The notes under the pieces are model-generated. The model saw nothing but the letters and a program-made list of their open reading frames with translations. It ran no database searches and was not told where the DNA came from. A stretch of 64,000 nt of DNA. Origin: CAISCU01 sp051861545 (GTDB lineage: Bacteria > Bacteroidota > Bacteroidia > UKL13-3). This document shows positions 1-8,888 of this stretch, in pieces. The translations under genes and the position numbers were made by a program. The stretch spans positions 7,143 through 71,142 of the forward strand of contig JBIMKP010000023.1 of the NCBI GenBank assembly GCA_051861545.1, in the 5' to 3' direction. Within the stretch, counting starts at the first letter, position 1, and each line of letters begins with the position of its first letter.

Positions 1-572
1 CCAAATCAGCTCCCATAATTGGCATATCATCTAATAATACAGCAACCCTACTACCAGTATTATAAGAATATCCAACACCACCACGAATAGCAGGTTGTCC
101 ATCAATTACAGAAACACCGGGAACTCTATTTAGCACATCCGACAAATCATTTGCATTGGTATTACTTATTAAATAAGGTTGAACTATATTTAAACTACTA
201 ACCTCTCTAGAAATTTGAGTAGCATTTCGTGAGGCTGCAACTACCATTTGGTCTAATTGATTGGCAAATGGTTCTAATAAAATTTGATACTCCTTTTTTT
301 CATTAAGTAATGAAAACTGAATTTCCTGAGTTTTGTAACCCACTCTTGAAAAATTAAGCCTGTATTTGCCATTTTCAAGCTTCATTTTAAAAATGCCTGA
401 AGAATCAGAAAGTGATTTTAAGTTTTTACCTGCATTCACTGAAACTAAAGACAGCGGCTTAAATGTATTGGCATCTAAAATTATTCCACTCACCAAATTA
501 TCTTGAGCATAAATTTTAGTACAAAAAGCACTGATAAGAATCATCAATTTTATAAAAACACTCTTTCTCATT
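1..572 (-). CDS. TonB-dependent outer membrane receptor, N-terminal part (cut by window edge)
   Basis: I translated this minus-strand frame from the ATG at 572; it stays open to the window edge, about 190 residues. It begins with a signal peptide (MRKSVFIKLMILISAF, cleavage near IYAQ-D). Residues about 24-100 form a carboxypeptidase-regulatory-like beta-sandwich (VSGIILDANTFKPLSLVSV ... YRLNFSRVGYKTQEI). A TonB plug follows, with NDLSDVLNRVPGVSVIDG, AIRGGVGY and VAVLLDDMPIMG. This is the standard N-terminus of a SusC/CirA-like receptor that imports a ligand using TonB energy. The barrel and therefore the substrate lie outside the window. The gene diverges from citrate synthase; the 229 bp between them must hold both promoters. 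Confidence 0.9.
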
Positions 573-801
573 AAAAACAGTTTGTTTGTAAAAATAAGGT
601 AATTCTTGAAAATGCCTGAAAAACGAGGTAGTTTTAATTGAAAATGAGGTTTAAGTAGTTAGTGCACAAAATAAGAATATAGTATTTTAACAAAACACTA
701 AGGTTTTAAAAGGCGAAATTCCGCAAGTATTTTTTTTAGTTCTGAAACAAATACTAATTTAGCGGGGTTATTTATAAGTTGAAATCGTATTAAATATTCA
801 A

Positions 802-2118
802 ATGGGAAATCTAAAACAGAAATTTGCAGACAAGGCACTCCCTTTATCAGCTGAAATTAAGCAATTTGTGAAAGAAAATGCTAATGTAGCGTTAGGGACA
901 TTCACCGTGGAAGATGTATATGCGGGTATGAAAGGTGTAATTGGTTTATTAACTGAAACATCTTTATTAGACGCTAACGAAGGAATTCGTTTCAGGGGTT
1001 ATTCAATTCCTGAATTAAGAAAATTCTTACCAAAAGTTCCGGGTGGTACCGAGCCTCTTCCTGAAGGTCTGTTTCATTTGATGTTAATTGGTGAAATGCC
1101 AACTTATGAAGATGTACTTGCCATTCAAGAAGATTGGGAAAGTAGAGCAGAGGTTCCAAAACATGTTTATGATACCATTGATGCTTTGCCTATTACAGCT
1201 CATCCAATGACTCAATTCAGTATTGGAATCATGGCAATGCAAACAGATTCATTATTTGCTAAAGCTTATAGAGATGGTATCAACAAAAAAGATTATTGGG
1301 ATCCAACTTATGAAGATGTTTGTAATTTATTAGCTCGTTTACCTAGAGTAGCAGCTTATATTTATAGAAGAACTTACAAAAACGGCGAACACATTGCTGC
1401 TGATCCAAATTTAGATTGGGCTGCAAACTTTGCCCATATGTTGGGTTACAACGAAAATGAGTTTTATAAATTAATGCGTCTATACCTTACCATTCATGCC
1501 GACCATGAAGGAGGAAACGTATCTGCTCATACAACTCACTTAGTAGGTTCTGCATTAAGTGATCCTTATTTGGCATTTTCTGCGGCAATGAATGGCTTAG
1601 CAGGTCCTTTACATGGATTAGCAAACCAAGAAGTAATTCGTTGGGTGCTTGAATTAAGAGAAGAAATTGGTCAAAACCCAACTAAAGATCAAATTGCTGC
1701 TTATATCCATAAAACTTTAGCAGATGGTAAAGTTGTTCCTGGATACGGACATGCTGTTTTAAGAAAAACCGACCCTAGGTTCTTAGCACAACAAGAATTT
1801 GCTAAAACTTATATGCCTGAAGATGAATTAGTAAATATTGTTTGGAATATTTATGAAGTTGCTCCTCCAATTTTAGAAAATACAGGAAAAATCAAAAATC
1901 CTTGGCCAAATGTTGATGCCCATTCTGGTGCATTATTGTTACATTATGGTTTAAATGAATACGATTTCTACACTGTATTATTTGGTGTATCAAGAGCTTT
2001 AGGTGTTATGGCTTCATTGTTATGGGATAGAACTTTAGGTACTCCTTTAGAAAGACCAAAATCTGTAACTTACGAATGGCTTAAAACTGCTGTTTCTGTT
2101 AGAAAAACAGCTATTTAA
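802..2118 (+). CDS. gltA: Citrate synthase, mitochondrial-like (eukaryotic) type
   Basis: It condenses acetyl-CoA and oxaloacetate to citrate, the entry step of the TCA cycle. The 438-residue protein closely follows the mitochondrial/eukaryotic-type family rather than the hexameric proteobacterial type. It contains HADHEGGNVSAHT (232-244), MNGLAGPLHGLANQEV (263-278) and VVPGYGHAVLRKTDPR (311-326). By alignment to the pig enzyme the catalytic residues are His271, His317 and Asp372, all present and offset by three from pig numbering. The ATG start has no close competitor. It appears to be a single-gene transcript, closed by the terminator at 2135-2164. Confidence 0.96.
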   Translation: MGNLKQKFADKALPLSAEIKQFVKENANVALGTFTVEDVYAGMKGVIGLLTETSLLDANEGIRFRGYSIPELRKFLPKVPGGTEPLPEGLFHLMLIGEMPTYEDVLAIQEDWESRAEVPKHVYDTIDALPITAHPMTQFSIGIMAMQTDSLFAKAYRDGINKKDYWDPTYEDVCNLLARLPRVAAYIYRRTYKNGEHIAADPNLDWAANFAHMLGYNENEFYKLMRLYLTIHADHEGGNVSAHTTHLVGSALSDPYLAFSAAMNGLAGPLHGLANQEVIRWVLELREEIGQNPTKDQIAAYIHKTLADGKVVPGYGHAVLRKTDPRFLAQQEFAKTYMPEDELVNIVWNIYEVAPPILENTGKIKNPWPNVDAHSGALLLHYGLNEYDFYTVLFGVSRALGVMASLLWDRTLGTPLERPKSVTYEWLKTAVSVRKTAI

Positions 2119-2134
2119 TTCTAAAAATAATTCT

Positions 2135-2164
2135 AAAAAGCGCAGTTCTCTGCGCTTTTTTTTT
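2135..2164 (+). terminator. Rho-independent terminator after citrate synthase
   Basis: Inverted repeat AAAAAGCGCA / TGCGCTTTTT around a 6-base loop, followed by an uninterrupted T run. It lies 17 bp after the gltA stop codon. Confidence 0.9.
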
Positions 2165-2247
2165 GCGTATTGGTAAGATTTTTGCAGAGATTTTTACATT
2201 CTAATATTAAACTTCTTTATTGAACTTGATTATTCTAAATTTGAACC

Positions 2248-2751
2248 ATGAGAAAATGTCTCTTTATATTAGTAGGAATTAGTTTAAGTATTTTTAGCTC
2301 ATGTGGAGTATATTCACATTCGGGAGCTTCAATTCCAGCAGATGCTAAAACTTTTAGTGTAAATTATATTGTAAATAATGCAAGTATTGTAGCACCAACA
2401 TTAAGTCAGGTTTTTACTGAAAAAATTAAAACCAAATTCATTAACGAAACTGGCTTAAAACTCACAACTGGTGAAGGTGATTTGCATTTTTATGGCAAAA
2501 TTACTGATTATAAAACAGCACCTTCTGCTATTCAAGGAAACCAAACTACAGCAGTAAACCGTTTAACTGTTAGCGTTGAAATTACTTTCGAAAACAGATT
2601 AGATCCTACAAAAAACTTCAACCAAACGTTTACCAACTTTACCGATTTTGATGCTCAACAAAACTTTGCAACGGTTGAACAAGGATTAATTGTAAAAGTA
2701 ACTGATGGCTTAGTTCAAGACATTTTTAATAAGGCATTTATCAATTGGTAA
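2248..2751 (+). CDS. lptE: LptE-like LPS-assembly lipoprotein
   Basis: 167 residues with a lipoprotein signal peptide and a lipobox at SIFSSC (acylated Cys19). The mature part resembles the Bacteroidota LptE family: GVYSHSGASIPADAKTFSV at the N-terminus and a repeated beta/alpha fold ending in an amphipathic helix. LptE plugs the LptD barrel and helps deliver lipopolysaccharide to the outer leaflet. It is the first gene of a run lptE - large coiled-coil protein - secG with short gaps (51 and 3 bp), an arrangement I recognise from other Bacteroidota. The family call rests on N-terminal similarity and context, not on a catalytic motif. Confidence 0.8.
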   Translation: MRKCLFILVGISLSIFSSCGVYSHSGASIPADAKTFSVNYIVNNASIVAPTLSQVFTEKIKTKFINETGLKLTTGEGDLHFYGKITDYKTAPSAIQGNQTTAVNRLTVSVEITFENRLDPTKNFNQTFTNFTDFDAQQNFATVEQGLIVKVTDGLVQDIFNKAFINW

Positions 2752-2802
2752 TCACCCAGAAAAAAAGAATTTTCACTATATTGCCATTCAATTTAAATCT
2801 TT

Positions 2803-5520
2803 TTGAATAAACACGATTTCACAAACTTAGTAAAAAGCCCTAAAAACATTGGGAATGAACAAGTTGAGCCTTTAAAGCAACTTGTAAAGGAATTTCCATA
2901 CTTTTCTATTGGCCATAATTTACTTGTGAAAGCTTTACATAATTCGCAACATTATGAGTACGACAAGTATTTAGAAGCAGCTTCTTTACTTTCGGGTGAT
3001 AGATCTGTTTTATATAATCTTGTTCATGATTTGCCATTAGAAAAGAAATCTATTACCATTCAAGATAAGAATTTTAAACCTGAATTTAATCAAAAGCCAA
3101 TTATTGAAGTTCCTACAATTCAAGAAGTTATTCCAGCTTCAGAACCTGGAATTGTTAATAGTTCAAGTAATGAAATTTTAGCTGATTTTAAATTTGAGGA
3201 AGAATTAGCTCCAGAGCTGATTTCAACTTCAAATCAAATTGAAGAAATAAAAGAAAATATTCTTCCAATTATTGAGGAAAAGGTAATTGAAATTCCAACA
3301 GAACGATTGATTATTCCTGAACCTATTTTGGAAAAACCTATTGTTACTGAAAAGCTATTTGAACCAGAAAATCCTAAATTAATTGAAAGTACCGGTAAAT
3401 TAATCCGATTTGTTAATCCAAATTCTATTAATCAACCTGTTTCTTTTAATATTCATGATGAAGATATTTTAAGTGGCTTTGATATTTCAACACTAGAGGA
3501 AGAAAATCAGGAGAAAGAACCATTAAGCATTCAAGTTCCAGATTTAGAATTAAATAAACCACAAATAGAAAGTAAAATATCTATTGAAGAAAATTTCGAA
3601 TCAATCACAAAAAATTCATTCGAAAATAATATTGAGCCAATAATTGAATCAATTCCTAATGATATTATTTCAAATAAGCCAGAGGAAATAATTTCTGAAA
3701 TAGAAAACTCAATTCCAATTTCTTCGCTTATTGAAACTGTAGAAGAAAAGGCAAATGCAATTCAAACTACTACAATTTTTGAACCTGTTGAAGAAAAAGT
3801 AAATAAACAAAATACTCCTAAGAAAGAGGTTGAATATTTTACCCAATCAACAGATGATTTCTTAAAATGGCTTCAAAGCAAAAATAAAACCCAAGAAACA
3901 CTTGTTAGTGAATCTACTGAAAAACAAGAAATTGAATCTAATTTAATTGATACTTCTAAATCTCAAAATATAGAATCAGAGAAAATAGAAGAGAGAAATT
4001 TAGTTATAGAGCAGCAAGATGTTGAAGCTGAAAAGCAAGAAGAAATCATTGAAACTCCTATTATTAAAATAGGGCAAAAAGATGATGTTATAATTGGTGT
4101 TTTCCATCAGGATTATGCAGAAAAAGCTAATGAATTACTGAATTCTACTATTATTGATGAAGTTAATCTTAAAGCAAAACTTTTTGAAGAAGAAAAAGCC
4201 AAAGCTGAGGCTGAACTTCTGCAAATTGAAGAAACTCGCAAATTAGAAGAACTTCAAAAAATAGAAGAAAAACGAATTCAAGATGAACTTCTGCAAATTG
4301 AAGACAAACGCAAACGAGAAGAACTTCAAAAAATAGAAGAAAAACGAATTCAAGATGAACTTCTGCAAATTGAAGAAACTCGCAAACTAGAGGAACTTCA
4401 AAAAATAGAAGAAAAACGAATCCAAGATGAACTTCTGCAAATTGAAGAAACCCGTAAACTAGCAGAACTTCAAAAAATTGCAGATATAGAATCTAATGAA
4501 GTAATTGAGACTGTAGAAATAGCACCTTTACAATCTGAAAAAGAAATTGTTCAAATAACTAAAGAAGAAATACTTGTTAAAGCTGATGAAAAGCTTATTC
4601 CTACTGAAATAACTGAGGCACCTTCTTCAATATTAGAAGCTTTAAAAGATATTCCTGAGCTTTCTGAGAAAGCAGAAAACAGCATTGCTGAACAGAATCA
4701 AATTATTGAACCTGTTCAAATTTCTAATCCAGTTTTCACCTTTCCTTTCAGAGATAAAAAAGAAGAAAATCAATTACTTGAAAGTTTAAAAAATCACGAT
4801 GTAAATGAGCTTTTATCAGTTGTTTATAAGAAATTAACTTATTCAGATAAAAGTTTTAATAAAGGATTTGATTTAACTTTTGGTGAAGGAAAACCTGAAT
4901 TAGCTGGAAAACTTTCAATTCCAGAACCTGAACCAATTTATATTGGTGATGAGGAAGAAGAAATAGAGAATTCAATAAATGTAGAAAATTCTATAAGCAT
5001 TGAAAAAATAGAACTTGAGGGAGAAACTTCAACAGTAATTGAAGAAACTACAGATATAATTGAAGAAACTACATCATCAAATGATGAAGATTCCGAAAAG
5101 GTAATTGTTGAAACACCAAAAACTAAAGTAGTTCAAGAAAAACCTAAAGAAAAAGTAGCAGAAAAAATTCATCATATTACTTCGGTTTTTGAATTAAAAC
5201 CTGAAAAATATAAACAAGAAAATATCCAAAAAGCTAAAAAAGATCCTGAAGTTGAATCGATTTTAGATAAATTTTTAAGGGAAAATCCAGTAATAACACG
5301 ACCAAAAGCAGAGTTCTACAGCCCAATAAATATGGCACGTCAGAGCGCTGAGGAAAGTGAAGAAATGGTAAGTGAAACCTTGGCTCAAATTTATGTAAGG
5401 CAGGGACTCTATAAAAAGGCAATTTTAACTTATGAAAAATTAGTGTTGCTTTATCCCGACAAAAAGACGTATTTCGCAAGCCTGATAGACCAAATCAGAA
5501 ACAGTAATAACTTAGACTAG
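2803..5520 (+). CDS. Large acidic coiled-coil/TPR-like protein between lptE and secG
   Basis: 905 residues from a TTG start; there is no usable in-frame ATG upstream, and the protein then begins NKHDFTNLVKSPKNI. Residues 1-85 form a compact helical domain. Residues 86-470 are very acidic and Glu/Ile/Pro-rich and probably disordered. Residues 471-560 are a heptad-like coiled coil built from a 24-residue tandem repeat. The last 45 residues (SETLAQIYVRQGLYKKAILTYEKL) look like one TPR hairpin. There is no signal peptide or membrane segment, so a cytoplasmic location is inferred. The conserved ends with a variable middle suggest a scaffold or adaptor. Its place between lptE and secG hints at envelope biogenesis, but I do not know its function. 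Confidence 0.8.
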   Translation: MNKHDFTNLVKSPKNIGNEQVEPLKQLVKEFPYFSIGHNLLVKALHNSQHYEYDKYLEAASLLSGDRSVLYNLVHDLPLEKKSITIQDKNFKPEFNQKPIIEVPTIQEVIPASEPGIVNSSSNEILADFKFEEELAPELISTSNQIEEIKENILPIIEEKVIEIPTERLIIPEPILEKPIVTEKLFEPENPKLIESTGKLIRFVNPNSINQPVSFNIHDEDILSGFDISTLEEENQEKEPLSIQVPDLELNKPQIESKISIEENFESITKNSFENNIEPIIESIPNDIISNKPEEIISEIENSIPISSLIETVEEKANAIQTTTIFEPVEEKVNKQNTPKKEVEYFTQSTDDFLKWLQSKNKTQETLVSESTEKQEIESNLIDTSKSQNIESEKIEERNLVIEQQDVEAEKQEEIIETPIIKIGQKDDVIIGVFHQDYAEKANELLNSTIIDEVNLKAKLFEEEKAKAEAELLQIEETRKLEELQKIEEKRIQDELLQIEDKRKREELQKIEEKRIQDELLQIEETRKLEELQKIEEKRIQDELLQIEETRKLAELQKIADIESNEVIETVEIAPLQSEKEIVQITKEEILVKADEKLIPTEITEAPSSILEALKDIPELSEKAENSIAEQNQIIEPVQISNPVFTFPFRDKKEENQLLESLKNHDVNELLSVVYKKLTYSDKSFNKGFDLTFGEGKPELAGKLSIPEPEPIYIGDEEEEIENSINVENSISIEKIELEGETSTVIEETTDIIEETTSSNDEDSEKVIVETPKTKVVQEKPKEKVAEKIHHITSVFELKPEKYKQENIQKAKKDPEVESILDKFLRENPVITRPKAEFYSPINMARQSAEESEEMVSETLAQIYVRQGLYKKAILTYEKLVLLYPDKKTYFASLIDQIRNSNNLD
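4213..4482 (+). repeat. 72-bp in-frame tandem repeat, about 3.75 copies
   Basis: Copies start at 4213, 4285, 4357 and 4429 (the last one shorter). Each encodes 24 residues of the pattern ELLQIEETRKLEELQKIEEK plus RIQD. Each unit is itself two similar 12-residue halves. Copies differ by only a few bases, so the array is recently expanded or homogenised and is likely to vary in copy number between strains. Confidence 0.93.
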
Positions 5521-5523
5521 ATT

Positions 5524-5901
5524 ATGTTGACAATCATTCTTATCCTGATTATTTTAGCCGCCATCTTATTAATTGGCGTAGTATTAATTCAAAACCCTAA
5601 AGGTGGAATCGCTGCAAACTTTGTGGCTCCAACTCAAATTATGGGTGTAAAAAAGAGCACAGATGTAATTGAAAAAGCAACTTGGGTATTTGCAGTTGCC
5701 TTAATCGTATTATCTCTTGCTTCAAATTTCTTCAGACCTAGCCAAGCAAGCACAGAAAATGTGAATGAGTCTAGAATCAAAGAAACTATTGAAAACGTGA
5801 ATGTGCCTGCTGCACCAGCACAAACTCCTCCTCCTGCAGGAGCTGCAACGCAAGAGCAAGCTGCCGGTGCCGGAGCTGCAACTCAAGAACAAGCAAAATA
5901 A
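5524..5901 (+). CDS. secG: Protein-export membrane protein SecG
   Basis: 125 residues. Two transmembrane helices (about 1-22 and 53-70) flank the conserved cytoplasmic loop LIQNPKGGIAANF...QIMGVKKSTDVIEKATW, the SecG hallmark. SecG assists SecYE/SecA in pushing preproteins across the inner membrane. The C-terminal 35 residues are an Ala/Pro/Gln-rich tail in which GAATQEQA occurs twice, a small internal duplication. It starts 3 bp after the upstream coiled-coil gene and is followed by a strong terminator, so it ends the lptE operon. Confidence 0.94.
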   Translation: MLTIILILIILAAILLIGVVLIQNPKGGIAANFVAPTQIMGVKKSTDVIEKATWVFAVALIVLSLASNFFRPSQASTENVNESRIKETIENVNVPAAPAQTPPPAGAATQEQAAGAGAATQEQAK

Positions 5902-5916
5902 TTTTACAAAATATTT

Positions 5917-5950
5917 AAAAGCCTGTTGAAATGATTCAACAGGCTTTTTT
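5917..5950 (+). terminator. Rho-independent terminator after secG
   Basis: Perfect 14-bp stem AAAAGCCTGTTGAA / TTCAACAGGCTTTT with an ATGA loop, followed by Ts, 15 bp after the secG stop. Confidence 0.95.
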
Positions 5951-6478
5951 GCGTTTTATTGAGCTACTTAAAAGAAATATCAAAGCCTATTGAAACTATA
6001 TTTTCAGCAAATTATTAGCTTTTTAAACAGGCACTTTAAGTTCAAATGAAGGATTGTATTTCAATAAAATTCCTCTACAATGAAAAGAAATCTATATCAA
6101 TCCTAAGGCTTTAACCTAGAATATGTATTAGATTTTCTATTACTGGTCAAAATACCTTTGAAATTGGACGTAAACTCAGTTTCCCTCATGCACCATTCTA
6201 GTTCAGTATGCTTTACTCACCAAACTGCCAATTTCTTGGGTCTTTTACCCCTCACTACGAATTCCAATGCATAATCTGGGTTTAATTTGGCAAAGGCTGT
6301 TTTAGCATTATACGAATTTCAAAAAGTTCTATTTCTAAAATCTTAAGAATTCTAAACTAGAAAATTGATTTTTAATAGGAACTAAACTTGATGAAATTCA
6401 ATGCTTATAATGATATCAAAAGTAATTGCTCTAATCACTTTTGATAGTATTAAACATGACTAGTAAATAAACTGAAGA
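5951..6478. other. Gene-free stretch, possibly decayed sequence
   Basis: 528 bp with no long open frame on either strand. On the minus strand 6217-6318 encodes a 33-residue fragment without a start (NSYNAKTAFAKLNPDYALEF ... RPKKLAVW), preceded in frame by a TGA. Its composition looks protein-like, so it may be the tail of a dead gene. I could not match it to a family. It could equally be the 3' flank of the downstream minus-strand anti-sigma gene. Confidence 0.4.
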
Positions 6479-8155
6479 TTAGAATCTTTTTCTCAAGTAA
6501 AAATTCAATCCAACAGCTATCGGTTTTTCTTGAATCCAATTTTTATTATCGATAACAGAACTCAAACCCAATTTAAATTGAGGCATCAAACCTAATTGAA
6601 CACTATTATTTATTCTGTAATTAACAGCAGGAGCAATATTTATAAATGAGCTTCCTTTTAAAAATGGAAAACTATTTTTGTCATTTACATTCAACAAACC
6701 AACCATTGCTGGATCTGGCATATATGCATTAACTGAGGTTAAAAATGCAAAACTATACCCCAACATAAAATCGAAACCTATCTTTTTGTCAGTTAAAATA
6801 GAGTAGGTAATCCAAATTGGAATTTCTGTAAAGCTATATTTATTTACAGCTGTTTTTACATGTCCTTCAATAATTGAATCAGTTGGATGCAAATACAAAT
6901 TTTGAGATTGAATTTGTCCAAAAGTATCAGCAATTGGGTTTGCTAAATCGTAATGCAAAGATTGTTTAATATTAGTGATTTGAATTCCAGAAGAAATCAT
7001 CCAATGATTATTTACATGATAGTTTAAAAGAAATCCTCCAGACCAATCAACAGATGCTTTTTCCAATTTGGTTCTTAAATCAAACACCTTATTTAAATCG
7101 TAAATACTTGAACTTGGTTTACTCAAAAGCATTTCGGTTCTATAAACACCCACAATTGCAGAAATAGAGAACTTTCCTGGTTTATCGTCTTCGCTTTCAT
7201 AATTTTCTGTAATAACTTCTTGGGTTCTTACAATAGAATCCTTATCAAATTTAATTTGAACATCATCTAATTTAATTTTAGTACTAACATCTTGCAGCTC
7301 ACGCACTTCTTCTTTTATAGGATTTGGCTTTTCAATAGTTTGAGCTAATTGCGGAGAATTTACAGATTGTTTGGTGTTCAAATCAACAGGAGGAATTACA
7401 GAAACAGGAGAAGTAGCATTTGGACCTAAATCAGAGGATTGATTTTTTGCTTTTGAAGATTTTGCCCCCAAAGCAATTGTACGTGTTGCAAGAGCTGAGT
7501 TTGAAATAGTCTTTCCTGAAGATTTTTTTGCCTTGGATCTTTTAGCTGAACTCTTGGCAGATGTTGATACGGATACAGATTTTTTTGCAGTAGAATTCTC
7601 TGAAGCAGCGTTTTCAGAAGCAATATTTTCAGAATTAGAATTTTCAGCTGCTGTATTTTCAGAAACTGAATTTTGTTTTGTCTCCTCATTAGTTAATGAG
7701 GAGTTTTTTATTTTTTGTTGGTTTGAAGATTCTTCTTGGGTAGAAGATTCCACTTCATTTAGTTTTTGTTGATTAGTAAGAGGCAATTGATTTTCAACTT
7801 TTTGAGGTCTATTTACAATTGCTATAGAATTATCTGAAGAATTACCTGGAAAATAGAATCTGCTTGCAATAAATCCGAGACTCAATGCAGTTAAGAAAAT
7901 TCCAGTAAACCAGAAAGCAAGGATTCTTTTTTTATTTCTTTCTTGAGGTAATTGAGCCTCAATATTTGTCCAAGTTTGTTCAGAAACTGGTAGAGAAAAG
8001 TCTTCAAATTTGGCACGCAAAGTTGGCTCAAAGGAATCTGTATCTAATTCCTTTTCCAATTTAGCCCATAAAGAATCGGATGGTTTTGTTTCCAATTCCG
8101 ACATTTTGGCTTTGATGGACTCCTCGAACTTATTTTGCTTCTTCAAAAGGCTCAT
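6479..8155 (-). CDS. Probable dual-membrane-spanning anti-sigma factor (N-terminal anti-sigma, C-terminal outer membrane beta-barrel)
   Basis: 558 residues in four parts. Residues 1-74 are a charged cytoplasmic segment with repeated DSLWAKLEKELD/QTWTNIEAQL-type helices. A single transmembrane helix lies at about 77-100 (LAFWFTGIFLTALSLGFI). Residues 101-327 are a long low-complexity linker, including a Ser/Asn/Glu/Ala-rich tract (about 161-185) and a Ser/Lys-rich tract (about 190-220). Residues 328-558 alternate in beta-strand pattern, resemble a PorT-like outer membrane barrel (FSISAIVGVYR ... GLNFYLRKRF) and end in Phe. The gene overlaps the 3' end of an ECF sigma gene by 26 bp. Inference: it holds the sigma factor at the inner membrane while its C-terminus inserts in the outer membrane, as described for Dma proteins of Bacteroides thetaiotaomicron. 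The barrel assignment is by pattern only. Confidence 0.75.
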   Translation of the reverse strand: MSLLKKQNKFEESIKAKMSELETKPSDSLWAKLEKELDTDSFEPTLRAKFEDFSLPVSEQTWTNIEAQLPQERNKKRILAFWFTGIFLTALSLGFIASRFYFPGNSSDNSIAIVNRPQKVENQLPLTNQQKLNEVESSTQEESSNQQKIKNSSLTNEETKQNSVSENTAAENSNSENIASENAASENSTAKKSVSVSTSAKSSAKRSKAKKSSGKTISNSALATRTIALGAKSSKAKNQSSDLGPNATSPVSVIPPVDLNTKQSVNSPQLAQTIEKPNPIKEEVRELQDVSTKIKLDDVQIKFDKDSIVRTQEVITENYESEDDKPGKFSISAIVGVYRTEMLLSKPSSSIYDLNKVFDLRTKLEKASVDWSGGFLLNYHVNNHWMISSGIQITNIKQSLHYDLANPIADTFGQIQSQNLYLHPTDSIIEGHVKTAVNKYSFTEIPIWITYSILTDKKIGFDFMLGYSFAFLTSVNAYMPDPAMVGLLNVNDKNSFPFLKGSSFINIAPAVNYRINNSVQLGLMPQFKLGLSSVIDNKNWIQEKPIAVGLNFYLRKRF

Positions 8156-8699
8156 TTAAAATCTGATAATGTTTTGCCAGTAAACCTTGCATAAATTGCT
8201 TAGCCCTGGAATATTGAGACTTACTAGTGCCAACAGCAATTCCCAACTGTTCTGAAATTTCCTTGTGCGTATACCCTTCTATGGCGTAAAGGTTAAAGAT
8301 TACTCTATAACCTTCGGGCATATGTTGCACAAGTGCCAAAATTTCTTTGGCGGATATTTTTTCAAGAATATTATCTTGATAAACAGCATCGATATCCTCT
8401 TTATCAAGGTCTTCTTGAAACTTCCGACTTCTGTGTTTATAATGATTAATGGCATTGTAAACCATTACTCTTCTAACCCAGCCTTCGAAACTCCCCTCCC
8501 CTTTGAACTTTGAAATGCCTTGGAAAACTTTCAAAAAACCTTCCTGTAGCATATCTTCAGCCTCAGCCCTATCTTTGGCATAACGCATGCATACCCCTAA
8601 CATCTTACCAGCAAAATGCTCGTAAAGTTGTTTTTGGCTGCTCCTTTTTCCATCTATGCAGCCTTGGATTACGTCATGTTCATCAATAGGCATAAGCAC
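8130..8699 (-). CDS. ECF RNA polymerase sigma factor
   Basis: 189 residues. Sigma region 2 at about 20-90 includes YAKDRAEAEDMLQEGFLKVF and FEGWVRRVMVYNAINHYK. Region 4 at about 125-180 has MPEGYRVIFNLYAIEGYTHK and the helix-turn-helix ISEQLGIAVGTSKSQYSRAK. Regions 1 and 3 are missing, as in ECF (sigma-70 group 4) factors. Two starts are close (Met1 and Met3). The stop lies inside the following anti-sigma gene (26-bp overlap), implying translational coupling and fixed stoichiometry. The regulon is unknown; envelope stress is a reasonable guess given its partner. Confidence 0.93.
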   Translation of the reverse strand: MLMPIDEHDVIQGCIDGKRSSQKQLYEHFAGKMLGVCMRYAKDRAEAEDMLQEGFLKVFQGISKFKGEGSFEGWVRRVMVYNAINHYKHRSRKFQEDLDKEDIDAVYQDNILEKISAKEILALVQHMPEGYRVIFNLYAIEGYTHKEISEQLGIAVGTSKSQYSRAKQFMQGLLAKHYQILNEPFEEAK

Positions 8700-8742
8700 T
8701 CACTTATTTAACAAGTCAAAATTAATTTTTCTAAGGTTGTAT

Positions 8743-8769
8743 GAAAGGTAAAAATAGATAAATTGTCAA
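8743..8769 (-). promoter_or_regulatory. Candidate promoter for the ECF sigma/anti-sigma operon
   Basis: Read on the minus strand, TTG (8767-8769) is followed after 16 bp by TACCTTTC (8743-8750), a 7/8 match to the Bacteroidota -7 box TAnnTTTG. It lies 44 bp upstream of the start codon. This is a pattern match only. Confidence 0.35.
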
Positions 8770-8888
8770 TATATCCGACATTTTAACGCAAATTGTAAGC
8801 GGTTTAAGTAAAAATGTCAGCCACAACCAAATGGCACATCTCTTGCTATTTACCATTTGTATTTTAAAACTAAATTAAAACAAAGTAT

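Noticed and set aside
2236..2243. Perfect TAnnTTTG box (TAAATTTG) before lptE
   Set aside because: It lies only 4 bp from the start codon and lacks a TTG at the right distance, so transcription would begin at or after the ATG.
4213..4482. CRISPR-like array
   Set aside because: Contiguous in-frame 72-bp tandem repeats without spacers, encoding a coiled coil.
7533..7772. 79-codon plus-strand ORF inside the anti-sigma gene
   Set aside because: It is the antisense shadow of the Ser/Asn/Glu-rich linker; composition (Phe/Glu/Ser) follows from the opposite strand repeat.
8700..8888. CIRCE/HrcA operator upstream of groES
   Set aside because: No TTAGCACTC-N9-GAGTGCTAA-like inverted repeat is present.
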